Assembly: GCA_934541105.1 (NCBI GenBank)
Contig: CAKTDA010000003.1
Span: forward strand, 434,001-498,000
Direction of reading: 5' to 3'
Source of the DNA: an uncultured Luteitalea sp.
GTDB taxonomy: Bacteria > Acidobacteriota > Vicinamibacteria > Vicinamibacterales > Vicinamibacteraceae
DNA: 64,000 nucleotides
This document shows, piece after piece, positions 26,125 through 34,303 of this stretch. The notes under the pieces were generated by a model. That model ran no database searches. It saw only the letters and a program-made list of their open reading frames with translations, and had not been told where the DNA came from. The position numbers and the translations under genes are program-made. Each line of letters starts with the position of its first letter. The stretch's first letter is position 1.

Positions 26125-27828
26125 CTACTTCTCGTAGGCATCCGTGAACAGCTGCCGCTGATCGCGTGACCCGAGCATCACGAGCTCGGTGCCGGCCTTC
26201 AGCACCGTGTCGGCGGTGAGTTGCGTGACGGCGCCGCTGCCGTCCTGGATGCCCACGACGCTCATGCCTGTGCGCGAGCCGATGCCCGAGTCGCGCAGCG
26301 CACGGTCGGCAAGCGACGGCGGGACGGGAATCGTGAACAGCTCCACGCCCTCGCCGAGGAGCACCGGCTGGTGCCCGCGGATGAGGGAGATCACCGCCTC
26401 GGCGCCAATCGTCGTGTAGCTCAGCGCGAAATCGGCGCCGGCGCGGTGGATTGCCTCCACGTTCCGGTCGTGCGTCACCCGGCTGATGATGCGCAGCGCC
26501 GGGTTCAGCCGCCGGCAGTACACCGCCAGGTAGATGTTCATCGCGTCGTCGTTGGTCGTGAGCAGCAGCGACGGCGATTCGTGGATGCCGGCGCGCGCGA
26601 GCAGGTCGCGATCGTTGGCATCGCCGGTGAACGTCGCGTCGACGTGGGGCGCCATCATCGCGAGCGGCCCGGCCAGGCGGTCGATCGCGTGGACGCGCAG
26701 GCCCTTGCGCCGCACGGCGCGAGCGGCCGCGTGGCCGACCGTGCCCGCGCCGATGACGAGCACCGGGCCCTCGGCCGTCGCGCGATCGGCAATCAGGTCG
26801 TTCAGCTTCTGCACCTGCGACTCGGTGCCGCCGAGCACGAGCACGGCATCGCCCTCGATGCGCGTGTCGGGATAGCACGGCTGGAGTGTCCCGCGGCGCC
26901 ACAGGCCCAGCAGGTTGAGGCCGGTCTGCTCGCGCAGCCGCGTGTTGGCCACGGTGCGTCCGACAAACGGCGTGTCGCGCGCCGGCACCTCCGCCAGCTG
27001 CAGGTTGTGGACCTGCCCGACGACATGCGCCTCGGCCTGTCCGGCGTGGACGCGATTGGCGAGGTATTCCCCGAGCTGGTGCTTCAGCGGCAGCACGGTG
27101 GTGGCCCCGCTCAGTTCCAGGACATCCACCGAGTCCTCGTCCTCCACGATGGCGACGATCGGCACCTGTGCGGAGACCTCTCGCGCGGTCAGCGTGACGT
27201 TCGTGTTGACGGTGTCCTCGGCGTTGGCGAGCACGAGCCGGGCCCGCCCGACGCCGGCCCGTTCGAGCGCGGCGCGGCTGTCGGCCTCGCCGATGATCAC
27301 CGACAGGCCATCGTCGAATGCGCGGGCGGCGCGGTCGGGGTTCGGCTCGATGATCGCGTAAGGAATGCGTTCCTCGCGCAGCCGCGGCACGAGTCCTTCC
27401 GCGATGGTGTCGCGCTCGACGATGACGACGTGGTCGCGGACGTCGGCGGGCACCTCGCGCGGCACGCGGAGCCGGACGCGCGCCTCGAGCCACGGGGCGT
27501 AGAAGAGGCGGATGAACAGGAAGGGCAGGACGACGAGCAGGAAGACGACGCCCGAGATCAGCACGACGATGCTGAAGAGGCGGCCGACGTCGCTCGTGAA
27601 CGTGATGTCGCCGAAGCCGAGGGTGCTCATCACCACGAGCGTCCAGTAGAAGCCCGTGATCCACGAGTGCTGCTCGTGCTCGACGGCGGACTTGATCACG
27701 TGGAACAGGACGGCGTAGGTGCTGATGAGCGCGGCGAGGAAGGCGATGTAGGCCGCCAGCGCGCGCAGGTTCGCCCGCGCCTCGCGCTCGGTCATGAAGT
27801 AGGCGATCTGGCTCGGGAGGAACTTCAT
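26125..27828 (-). CDS. Potassium channel with two RCK (TrkA-N/TrkA-C) domains
   Basis: A 567-residue protein starting at ATG 27828. One membrane segment, a pore helix with the selectivity filter TLGFGD and a second segment (about residues 20-110) make a two-helix K+ channel. Two RCK units follow: RCK1 from HVVIVERDTIAEGL and RCK2 from PVLVIGAGTVGHAA, the latter with a proper GxGxxG nucleotide site and a C-terminal TrkA-C domain. RCK1 lacks the glycine triplet, so nucleotide binding there is doubtful. Extra codons upstream of the chosen start do not look conserved. The gene converges on fumC. It presumably conducts K+ under ligand control (MthK/GsuK class). Confidence 0.88.
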   Translation of the reverse strand: MKFLPSQIAYFMTEREARANLRALAAYIAFLAALISTYAVLFHVIKSAVEHEQHSWITGFYWTLVVMSTLGFGDITFTSDVGRLFSIVVLISGVVFLLVVLPFLFIRLFYAPWLEARVRLRVPREVPADVRDHVVIVERDTIAEGLVPRLREERIPYAIIEPNPDRAARAFDDGLSVIIGEADSRAALERAGVGRARLVLANAEDTVNTNVTLTAREVSAQVPIVAIVEDEDSVDVLELSGATTVLPLKHQLGEYLANRVHAGQAEAHVVGQVHNLQLAEVPARDTPFVGRTVANTRLREQTGLNLLGLWRRGTLQPCYPDTRIEGDAVLVLGGTESQVQKLNDLIADRATAEGPVLVIGAGTVGHAAARAVRRKGLRVHAIDRLAGPLAMMAPHVDATFTGDANDRDLLARAGIHESPSLLLTTNDDAMNIYLAVYCRRLNPALRIISRVTHDRNVEAIHRAGADFALSYTTIGAEAVISLIRGHQPVLLGEGVELFTIPVPPSLADRALRDSGIGSRTGMSVVGIQDGSGAVTQLTADTVLKAGTELVMLGSRDQRQLFTDAYEK

Positions 27829-27905
27829 CGGTCGCAGGATGCTACTCTCGCCGAGTTTCGACCTACAATCCCCGCACACGCTGGACACGACCGCGAGACG
27901 CCGCC

Positions 27906-28868
27906 ATGCATCGACGTGAGTTCCTCTGGAAGGGCACTGCCCTGACGACCGCCCTCGGCCTGCCGCTCGGCACGGCGACCGCCGCCAGTGCGGCCCCTCA
28001 GGCGCCCGCCGCGCCGGCCAGGCCAGCCGCCGCGGCTGCCGGCCGACGGACCTTCAAGCTGAAGTACGCGCCGCATTTCGGCATGTTCGCCGAGTCGGCG
28101 GGCAAGGACCTGTTCGATCAGCTGAAGTTCATGGCCGACCAGGGCTTCACCGCCCTCGAGGACAACGGCATGATGAACCGCACGCCGGAGTTGCAGGCGC
28201 AACTCGGCGAGGCGATGGCGAAGCTGGGCATCCAGATGGGGGTGTTCGTCATCCAGACGGGCGGCAACAACAGCGACAGGTTCACGACGGGCAAGGCCGA
28301 GAATCGCGACCTGTTCGTCAAGGCCTGCGAGGCGGCGGTGGAGGTTGCCAGGCGGTGCCACGCGAAGTGGATGACGGTGGTGCCGGGCGCCTTCGAGCGC
28401 CGGCTGCCGATCGGCGTGCAGCACGCCAACGTGATCGACACGCTGCGCTACGGCGCCGACGTGCTCGCGAAGCACGATCTCGTGATGGTGCTCGAGCCGC
28501 TGAGCGACAATCCCGACCAGTTCCTGCGGACCTCGGACCAGACCTACATGATCTGCCGCGCCGTGAACTCGCCGGCCTGCAAGATCCTGTTCGACATCTA
28601 CCACATGCAGCGCAACGAGGGGCACATCATCCCCCACATCGACTGGGCGTGGTCCGAGATCGGCTACTTCCAGATCGGCGACAACCCGGGGCGCAAGGAA
28701 CCGACGACCGGCGAGATCAACTACCGCAACGTCTTCAAGCACGTGCACGCGCGCATGCAGGCCGAGAAGCGCGACTTCATCTTCGGGATGGAACACGGCA
28801 ACGCCTTCCCCGGCAGGGACGGCGAGCAGAAGCTGATCGACGCCTACGTCGCGTCCGACGATTTCTGA
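27906..28868 (+). CDS. Tat-exported sugar-isomerase/epimerase-like TIM-barrel protein
   Basis: A 320-residue protein that begins MHRREFLWKG with a hydrophobic run and AASAAP, a pattern close to a twin-arginine signal (RR-x-F-L). The mature part is an AP-endonuclease-2-type TIM barrel of the hydroxypyruvate isomerase/xylose-isomerase-like group: FTALEDNGMM, VLEPLS, KILFDIYHMQ and EMEHGN-like segments (FGMEHGNAFPG) hold the Glu, Asp, His and Glu metal ligands of that group. Hydroxypyruvate isomerase homologues are cytoplasmic in enterobacteria, so the export signal points to a periplasmic sugar-modifying role. The substrate is unknown. Only nine bases separate it from the following CoA-binding gene. 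Confidence 0.82.
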   Translation: MHRREFLWKGTALTTALGLPLGTATAASAAPQAPAAPARPAAAAAGRRTFKLKYAPHFGMFAESAGKDLFDQLKFMADQGFTALEDNGMMNRTPELQAQLGEAMAKLGIQMGVFVIQTGGNNSDRFTTGKAENRDLFVKACEAAVEVARRCHAKWMTVVPGAFERRLPIGVQHANVIDTLRYGADVLAKHDLVMVLEPLSDNPDQFLRTSDQTYMICRAVNSPACKILFDIYHMQRNEGHIIPHIDWAWSEIGYFQIGDNPGRKEPTTGEINYRNVFKHVHARMQAEKRDFIFGMEHGNAFPGRDGEQKLIDAYVASDDF

Positions 28869-28877
28869 GCGTAAGTC

Positions 28878-29327
28878 ATGGCCGACGCATGGCGCCGCCT
28901 GCTGCTCACGAGCAGTGACGAGATCCGGACGCTGCTGCGCACGGTGAGCCGCGTCGCGATCCTCGGAGCCCGCCCGGCGTCGATGGCGCACAAGGCGGCC
29001 TACTACGTGCCCGAGGCGGTCCAGCGGATGGGCCTTTCCATCGTGCCCATCGTCGTGCACGGTCATCAGGACGCGCAGATCCTCGGCGAGCCCGTGTATC
29101 GGCGGCTCGTCGACGTGCCGGGCCAGCTCGACCTCGTGGACGTGTTCCGCCGTGCCGAGGACCTGCCGGCCCATGTCGACGACATCCTCGCCCGCGCGCC
29201 CCGCGCCGTGTGGCTGCAGTCGGGCATCCGCAACGACGAGGTCGCCGAGCGGCTCGCCCGCGCCGGCATCCAGGTGGTGCAGGACCGCTGCCTGATGGTG
29301 GACTACCGCGGGCTGGCCCGGACCTGA
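28878..29327 (+). CDS. CoA-binding domain protein (YccU-like)
   Basis: A 149-residue single-domain Rossmann protein of the CoA_binding/YccU type. It shows the fold's first strand and glycine-containing loop (RVAILGARPASMAHKAAYYVPEAVQRMG), the middle KDxVDVFRR-like segment LDLVDVFRRAEDLP, and the conserved end GIQVVQDRCLMVDYR with a cysteine. The family binds coenzyme A, and cofactor-dependent redox or regulatory roles have been proposed. It lies nine bases after the TIM-barrel gene, which suggests an operon, although the functional link is not clear. Confidence 0.87.
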   Translation: MADAWRRLLLTSSDEIRTLLRTVSRVAILGARPASMAHKAAYYVPEAVQRMGLSIVPIVVHGHQDAQILGEPVYRRLVDVPGQLDLVDVFRRAEDLPAHVDDILARAPRAVWLQSGIRNDEVAERLARAGIQVVQDRCLMVDYRGLART

Positions 29328-29377
29328 CGGGCGCGACCGGCCCGCGCCGGCCCCCGCGGGAGCCTGACCGAACGCGC

Positions 29378-29407
29378 TTGCGCGGCTGACAATCGCCCGT
29401 GTATAGT
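29378..29407 (+). promoter_or_regulatory. Sigma-70-type promoter of the cold-shock leader
   Basis: -35 TTGCGC (29378-29383), an 18-base spacer and -10 TATAGT (29402-29407). The predicted start is near 29414, some 200 bases before the cold-shock gene. Confidence 0.6.
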
Positions 29408-29413
29408 GTTCAG

Positions 29414-29621
29414 CGCGCGACACCCGGACCGTTCGGCCCGGGTGAAGAGTCCAAGGTTGTAGAAGGCCTGGAAATTCGCCAGGCCTTTTGCGTTGAGTGC
29501 CCGCAACCGTTTCCAGCGCAGCGGTTGCCCCCGTCGTGGGGGAGTATGCACGACAGAGCATTTGTAGTCGGTCGGTCCGTGCGGCATGGCGGTGCTCCGA
29601 TTACCGAACGAGGAGTTCGAC
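29414..29621 (+). ncRNA. Structured leader of the cold-shock gene, possibly releasing a short RNA
   Basis: The leader contains the stem CACCCGG/CCGGGTG (29421-29427 with 29438-29444), then a perfect 9-bp hairpin (29463-29487) followed by TTTT. GGTTG (29455-29459) can pair with CAACC (29504-29508). A further CCCCC/GGGGG stem lies at 29528-29542. Long structured leaders are known for cspA-type genes, where folding controls translation at low temperature. The hairpin with its T-tract could instead end a transcript of about 75 bases. I see no tRNA and no credible coding frame in this 294-base gap. Confidence 0.5.
29463..29489 (+). terminator. Terminator-like hairpin inside cold-shock leader
   Basis: AAGGCCTGG (29463-29471) pairs perfectly with CCAGGCCTT (29479-29487) around AAATTCG, and the 3' arm runs into TTTT. 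It is a compact intrinsic-terminator shape placed about 50 bases after the predicted transcription start. Confidence 0.5.
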
Positions 29622-29834
29622 ATGCGTACAACCGGTACCGTCAAGTGGTTCAACGAGAGCAAGGGCTTCGGCTTCATCACCCCCGAGGGTGGTCAGAAGG
29701 ACTGCTTCGTGCACCACAGCGCCATCGCCGGCACGGGGTTCAAGACCCTTGTCGAGGGTGAGCGCGTCGAGTTCGACATCGTCCAGGGCGCCAAGGGACC
29801 GGCGGCCGAGAACGTTGTCCGCCAGGGCCGCTAG
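29622..29834 (+). CDS. Cold-shock domain protein (CspA family)
   Basis: A 70-residue single OB-fold protein with both RNA-binding motifs: GFGFITPEGG (RNP1 type) and DCFVHHSAI (RNP2 type), starting with the standard MRTTGTVKWFNESKG. Members bind single-stranded RNA/DNA and melt secondary structure during cold shock or growth. ATG 29622 is preceded by AGGAG with six bases of spacing; an in-frame ATG at 29586 lacks such a site and adds residues not seen in the family. The gene is monocistronic by structure: it has its own promoter and leader upstream and a strong terminator 48 bases downstream. Confidence 0.95.
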   Translation: MRTTGTVKWFNESKGFGFITPEGGQKDCFVHHSAIAGTGFKTLVEGERVEFDIVQGAKGPAAENVVRQGR

Positions 29835-29881
29835 GCCCTGACGAGGAGCGGCTGCCATACAGCCTGCCTCCTGAGTACCGG

Positions 29882-29920
29882 GCGGCCGGATCGCGCAAGC
29901 GGTCCGGCCGCTTTCTTTTT
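29882..29920 (+). terminator. Intrinsic terminator of the cold-shock gene
   Basis: GCGGCCGGA (29882-29890) pairs with TCCGGCCGC (29903-29911), followed by TTTCTTTTT. It is the clearest Rho-independent terminator in the window. Confidence 0.9.
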
Positions 29921-29951
29921 GGTGCGGCATTGGTAAGATGCGCACACCGCC

Positions 29952-31001
29952 ATGCGCGCCATCGTCATCTCCGCCCTGTTGTCCGGTGCGGCTGTAGCCG
30001 CGGCCTGTTCCCAGCCGACCCATGCGCAACCCGCGCCCGATCCAGCCGTCACCGGAACGGCGGCCGCGCAGGCGTTCGTGGCGTCGCTCTCGGGGGGCGA
30101 CCGCGAGAAGGCCGCGCTGCCGGCCGCCGACACCGCGCGCACGCAGATGAACTACGTGCCGATGGTCCGCGCCGGCGTGCCCCTCGACGAACTCGACGAT
30201 CCGCAGAAGGCCCACGCCCTGTCGCTGCTGCGCACGGGCCTCAGCGACACCGGCTTCGCGACGGCACAGCGCATCATCGAGCACGAGGACATCCTCCGCG
30301 AGCTCGAGAAGGCGCGGGGCGTCTCCAACTACATGCGCCGGCAGCCCGGGCTCTACTACACCGCGGTGTTCGGCGCGCCCGCGGCCAATGCGGCCTGGGG
30401 ATGGCGCTTCGAGGGGCATCACCTGTCGGTCAACGTCACGCACAGGCCGGCAGGCGGACAGATCGTCGCGCCGCTCTTCTTCGGCGCCAATCCGGCGCGC
30501 GTGCCGAGCGGGCCGCACGCGGGGTCGCGCATCCTCGCCGCCGAGGAGGACGAAGCCCGTGCACTGCTGGCGCTCTTCAGCGGCGAGCAGCGGTCGATGG
30601 CCGTCATCGCACCCGAGACCACGAACGACATCGTCAGCACGAACAGGCCGAAGGTCGATGGCCTGCAGTACGACGGCCTGGCGGTGGCGACGATGACGGC
30701 AGCGCAGAAGGCACAGCTCCGGAAGCTCATCGGGGTCTATGCGGCGCGAGTGCCGGCGGCGCAGCGCGACGCCCAGCTCGCACGGATGGACCAGGCCGGC
30801 TTCGACAGGCTGTACTTCGCGTGGGCTGGCAGCACCGAGACGGGTGGGAAGCACTACTACCGCATCCACGGGCCGACCCTGCTGATCGAGTACGACAACA
30901 GCCAGAACGACGCCAATCACATCCACACCGTCTGGCGCGACCTCGAGCACGACTTCGGCGGCGACCTGCTGCGGCAGCACCTCGCCGCGGTGCGCCACTG
31001 A
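29952..31001 (+). CDS. DUF3500-family exported protein
   Basis: A 349-residue protein with a signal sequence whose end (SGAAVAAAC) could be lipidated. The rest follows the DUF3500 pattern: an N-terminal helical part with NYVPMVRAGVPLDEL, a central RQPGLYYTAVFG and FEGHHLSVNVT segment, and a C-terminal GPTLLIEYDNSQNDANHIHTVWRDLEHDFGGDLL with several histidines and acids that look like a metal or active site. The biochemical function of the family is not known to me. The conserved His/Asp cluster suggests an enzyme. It stands alone behind the cold-shock terminator and ahead of a repeat-rich gap. Confidence 0.85.
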   Translation: MRAIVISALLSGAAVAAACSQPTHAQPAPDPAVTGTAAAQAFVASLSGGDREKAALPAADTARTQMNYVPMVRAGVPLDELDDPQKAHALSLLRTGLSDTGFATAQRIIEHEDILRELEKARGVSNYMRRQPGLYYTAVFGAPAANAAWGWRFEGHHLSVNVTHRPAGGQIVAPLFFGANPARVPSGPHAGSRILAAEEDEARALLALFSGEQRSMAVIAPETTNDIVSTNRPKVDGLQYDGLAVATMTAAQKAQLRKLIGVYAARVPAAQRDAQLARMDQAGFDRLYFAWAGSTETGGKHYYRIHGPTLLIEYDNSQNDANHIHTVWRDLEHDFGGDLLRQHLAAVRH

Positions 31002-31035
31002 CGACGGACGCGCAGCGGCCGGTGCCGCTCGACGA

Positions 31036-31128
31036 ACCCCGGTGCGGCGACCGTCGACCCCGGTGCGGCGGCGAACGTCGGCGACCGTCGACCTGAAGGT
31101 CGACGGCCACGAACAGGGCTACGAACAG
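31036..31128. repeat. Repeat-rich gap with one REP-like palindrome
   Basis: ACCCCGGTGCGGCG is repeated with a 21-base period (31036-31049, 31057-31070), GCGACCGTCGACC recurs at 31047 and 31081, and ACGAACAGGG is tandem near 31109-31130. Within it, CCGTCGACCT (31085-31094) and AGGTCGACGG (31097-31106) form a perfect 10-bp hairpin with a GA turn. Confidence 0.7.
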
Positions 31129-31140
31129 GGAAATTCGTAG

Positions 31141-31162
31141 GCGTCGATGTTCACATCGACGC
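31141..31162. repeat. REP-like 22-bp palindrome before threonine aldolase
   Basis: GCGTCGATGT (31141-31150) and ACATCGACGC (31153-31162) flank TC. It has the same 10-2-10 layout as the palindromes at 31085 and 32275, with different but compensated bases. It covers the in-frame ATG at 31147, which argues against that start. Confidence 0.75.
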
Positions 31163-31185
31163 TCTCCCACATGATTCCATTGCAC

Positions 31186-32232
31186 ATGCCTGCAATCGAC
31201 TTGCGTTCGGATACGGTGACGCGTCCGACGGAGGCGATGCGTGCCGCGATGGCGGCCGCTCCCGTCGGCGACGACCAGTTCGGTGAGGACCCGTCGGTCA
31301 ACGCGCTCCAGGAGCAGGTCGCCGACATGCTCGGCAAGGAGGCGGCGCTGTGGCTGCCGACGGGCACGATGGCAAACCAGGTCGCGCTGCGCACGCTCAC
31401 GCGGCCAGGCGACGACGTCATCGTGAGCCGGGAGAGCCATCTCGTGTGGCACGAGACGGGTGCGGGCGCCGCGAACGCCGGCGTGCAGTTCAACGAGGCG
31501 GGCGCGGCCGGGGGCTTCACGGCCGGCGACCTGCGCGCCGCCATCAGGCCGCGCGATCACATGCTCTACCCGCCGACGACGCTGGTGGCGGTCGAGAACA
31601 CGCACAACCGCGCCGGCGGCGTGATCGCGCCGCTCGACGAACTGGTGCGGATTGGCGACGTTGCGCGCACGCACGGCATCACGAGCCTGCTCGATGGGGC
31701 ACGCCTGTGGAACGCCGCGGTGGCCACGGGAGACACGCTGGCCGCGCTGGCCGCACCGTTCGACGTCGCCTGGGTCGCGTTGTCGAAGGGACTCGGCGCG
31801 CCCGCGGGATCCGTGCTCACCGGGCCGCGCGACGTGATCACCCGTGCCGTGCGCTATCGCCGGATGGCCGGCGGTGCGATGCGCCAGGTCGGCATCCTTG
31901 CCGCCGCTGGCGCCCACGCGATCGCCCACCACGTCGATCGGCTTGCCGACGATCACGCCAACGCCAGGCTGCTGGCCGCCCGCGTCGCGCAGTCGCCTGC
32001 GGTGCAACTCGACCTCGCCACCGTGCAGACCAACATCGTCGTCTTCCACCTCGACGATGGCGCCCCCGATGCCGCGACCGTGGTGGCTGCGGCGCGCGAG
32101 CGGGGCGTGCTCGTGATCCCGTTCGGCCCGCGCACCGTGCGCGCGGTGACGCACCTCGACGTCACGCGTGCGCAGTGCGCCGAGGCCGGCGACATCCTCG
32201 CCGCGATCTGTGGGAGTTCGCCCTCCGCGTAG
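31186..32232 (+). CDS. Low-specificity L-threonine aldolase
   Basis: A 348-residue fold-type-I PLP enzyme that splits L-threonine or allo-threonine to glycine and acetaldehyde. The family opening IDLRSDTVTRPTEAMRAAM, GDDQFGEDPSVNALQ, the THNRAGG segment and the PLP lysine in VALSKGLGAPAGSVL are all present, as is the C-terminal FGPRTVRAVTHLDV. ATG 31186 gives the usual family start. ATG 31147 lies inside a palindrome and ATG 31171 adds five residues. No Shine-Dalgarno site is evident before any of them. Palindromic repeats flank the gene on both sides. It converges on a dioxygenase gene 86 bases away. Confidence 0.9.
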   Translation: MPAIDLRSDTVTRPTEAMRAAMAAAPVGDDQFGEDPSVNALQEQVADMLGKEAALWLPTGTMANQVALRTLTRPGDDVIVSRESHLVWHETGAGAANAGVQFNEAGAAGGFTAGDLRAAIRPRDHMLYPPTTLVAVENTHNRAGGVIAPLDELVRIGDVARTHGITSLLDGARLWNAAVATGDTLAALAAPFDVAWVALSKGLGAPAGSVLTGPRDVITRAVRYRRMAGGAMRQVGILAAAGAHAIAHHVDRLADDHANARLLAARVAQSPAVQLDLATVQTNIVVFHLDDGAPDAATVVAAARERGVLVIPFGPRTVRAVTHLDVTRAQCAEAGDILAAICGSSPSA

Positions 32233-32270
32233 GTGGGGGATCCGCCGGCCAAATCGATCCATGGCCGTTA

Positions 32271-32322
32271 GTAGCCGTCGATCTTCAGATCGACGGTCGA
32301 CGTTCATGAAGCCGACGGCTAC
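32271..32322. repeat. REP-like compound palindrome between convergent genes
   Basis: CCGTCGATCT (32275-32284) and AGATCGACGG (32287-32296) form a 10-bp hairpin with a TC turn. The outer arms GTAGCCGTCG (32271-32280) and CGACGGCTAC (32313-32322) can pair over the whole element. The last bases supply the stop codon of the dioxygenase gene. Confidence 0.75.
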
Positions 32323-33287
32323 ACGTCCGCCGTGGGCAGCGCGGGTGGATAGGTAAGCGTCGGCAACACCTGTTCGATGGCCTCTCGCTGCGGCTCGAGC
32401 CACGGCGGCAGCACGAGCGACTCGCCGAGGTGCGCGGCATCTTCGTCCACGGCGAAGCCGGGGCCGTCGGTGGCGAGTTCGAACAGCACGCCGCCAGGCT
32501 CCTTGAAGTACACCGACTTGAACCAGAACCTGTCGATGACCGGTGTCGGTCGCAGCCCGACCTCCTCGATGGTCCTGCGCACGGCGAGCTCGTGCGCTTC
32601 GTCGGCGACACGCCAGGCGAGGTGATGGATGCTGCCGGTGCCCCAGGTGCCGCGGCGCTCGTCGGGCACTTCCCGGATGTCAAGCACACGACCCGGCCCG
32701 CCCTCGCCAATCACGTAGCGTGTCCACTCGCCTTCGGTCGCCTGCTCGGTGAAGCCGAGCACGCTCGTCAGCAGCGACGCCGTCAGGCTGCGCTGCCGTT
32801 CCCACGCGCGGGCGCCGTGCAGGCCGCGGATCTGGCGCTCCACGGGGATCGGGCTGCCGGACCACGGCTCAAAGCCGCGAGTCGTCGTGGCGGGAGCCTC
32901 GACGAGCGCCACCTGCAGGCCGTGCGGGTCCACGAGCGGCAGGACACGTTCCCCGAACCGGGACTCGATGGACCCGGTCGTGATGCCGTAGTGCGACAGC
33001 CGGTCGCCCCAGAACGCCAGCGAGTCCACGGGGACCGTGAGCTGCACCTCGGTGGCAAGGCCGTGCCCCATCCGCGACGGTGCGCGGTGGGCCCACGGGA
33101 AGAACGTCAGGTCGGTGCCCGGATGCCCGGCCGCATCCGCGTAGAAGAGGTGGTATGTTCCCGGATCGTCCTGGTTGACGCTGCGCTTCACGAGGCGCAT
33201 GCCGAGGATGCCCGCATAGAAGTCGAGGTTCTGCTGGGCGGGCCCGGCAATGGCGGTGACGTGATGCAGCCCGGTGAGTGTCGGCAT
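32319..33287 (-). CDS. VOC-family ring-cleaving dioxygenase (MhqO-like)
   Basis: A 322-residue protein made of two glyoxalase/VOC modules. It starts MPTLTGLHHVTAIAG, in which the second His is a likely metal ligand. The second module has SIHHLAWRV and GGVLFELATD, giving the His and Glu ligands of the 2-His-1-carboxylate iron site. Length and motif order match hydroquinone/catechol-cleaving dioxygenases of the MhqO/MhqE group, which detoxify quinone-derived compounds. A longer open frame upstream is rejected because VOC homology begins at ATG 33287. The stop codon TAG lies within the adjacent palindromic repeat. No regulator of the MhqR type is next to it. Confidence 0.85.
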   Translation of the reverse strand: MPTLTGLHHVTAIAGPAQQNLDFYAGILGMRLVKRSVNQDDPGTYHLFYADAAGHPGTDLTFFPWAHRAPSRMGHGLATEVQLTVPVDSLAFWGDRLSHYGITTGSIESRFGERVLPLVDPHGLQVALVEAPATTTRGFEPWSGSPIPVERQIRGLHGARAWERQRSLTASLLTSVLGFTEQATEGEWTRYVIGEGGPGRVLDIREVPDERRGTWGTGSIHHLAWRVADEAHELAVRRTIEEVGLRPTPVIDRFWFKSVYFKEPGGVLFELATDGPGFAVDEDAAHLGESLVLPPWLEPQREAIEQVLPTLTYPPALPTADV

Positions 33288-33375
33288 GGTGCTATTGTCG
33301 ATCGTCACAATCGAAGCCCGGCGCTGCCAGCGCCAGCTGTCTCGGGCGTGAGCCCGTTCTTCGAAGGAGTGCCGC

Positions 33376-34227
33376 GTGCGTTGGAGCCCGGGTGGCGAGC
33401 GGAGCAGGAATCTCGAGGACCGTCGTGCAAGCGGCATGGCGGGCCGCGTCATCCCGATGGGCATCGGCGGCCTGGTGCTGCTGTTCATCCTCAGTCTCGT
33501 GACCGGCCGTGACCTCGTCTCGCCGTTCATGCAGCAACAGCAGTCGTCCGCGCCGACGCAGGCCGGCCCCGAAGGCCCCCTCCAGACGACGCCGGAAGAG
33601 GAGCGCCTCGTGGACGTCATGAGCCAGGTGCTCGACGACATCCAGGGGACGTGGAACCGCGTGCTCCCGGGACGGTATCAGGATGCGACGCTCGTGTTGT
33701 TTCGCGGCGCCACGCCGTCGGCCTGCGGCATGGGCGAGAGCGCGATGGGGCCGTTCTACTGTCCGGCCGACCAGAAGGTCTACCTCGACCTCGAGTTCTT
33801 CGCGCAGCTGGACCGGCGCTTCGGCGCACCGGGGGACTTCGCCCAGCAGTACGTCCTCGCGCACGAGATCGGCCACCACGTGCAGAACCTGCTCGGCATC
33901 GACAGGCAGGTCCGCGCGCTCCAGCAGCGGTCGCCGTCCCAGGCCAACCAGCTCTCCGTCCTGATGGAACTGCAGGCCGACTGCCTTGCAGGCGTCTGGG
34001 GGCACTCGACCGCGCAGCGCAACATCATGGAGCGGGGCGATGCCGAGGAAGGGCTACGCGCCGCGGCAGCCATCGGCGACGATGCCATCCAGCAGCAGAC
34101 GTCGGGGCGTGTGCGCCCGGAGAGCTTCACGCACGGCTCGGCGGCGCAGCGGGTGCAGTGGCTGAGGCGCGGCCTCGAGACCGGCGACGTGAAGGCCTGC
34201 GACACGTTCGCCGCGGCTGGCAGCTGA
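33376..34227 (+). CDS. YpfJ-type neutral zinc metallopeptidase
   Basis: A 283-residue protein of the Zn_peptidase_2 family. The cytoplasmic start MRWSPGGERSRNLEDRR and the following single membrane segment (IPMGIGGLVLLFILSLVTG) are typical. The extracytoplasmic domain holds the zinc motif HEIGHH and a downstream ELQADCLAG that supplies the third ligand. Cysteines in SACGMG and FYCPADQ are conserved family positions. GAAGGAG lies just before GTG 33376. The physiological substrate is unknown. It is divergent from the dioxygenase gene across an 88-base gap. Confidence 0.9.
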   Translation: MRWSPGGERSRNLEDRRASGMAGRVIPMGIGGLVLLFILSLVTGRDLVSPFMQQQQSSAPTQAGPEGPLQTTPEEERLVDVMSQVLDDIQGTWNRVLPGRYQDATLVLFRGATPSACGMGESAMGPFYCPADQKVYLDLEFFAQLDRRFGAPGDFAQQYVLAHEIGHHVQNLLGIDRQVRALQQRSPSQANQLSVLMELQADCLAGVWGHSTAQRNIMERGDAEEGLRAAAAIGDDAIQQQTSGRVRPESFTHGSAAQRVQWLRRGLETGDVKACDTFAAAGS

Positions 34228-34303
34228 TCTGCATCCGTCCATCGCGGCGGCGGGTTCGCTGCGGAAGGGCGTGCCGCACGCCGATGTGGAAGGAGAGCCT
34301 GAC

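Noticed and set aside
29399..29761. Open frame through the cold-shock leader and gene in another frame
   Set aside because: It begins in the predicted -10 region and has no family features; the region folds as RNA and the real gene is in another frame.
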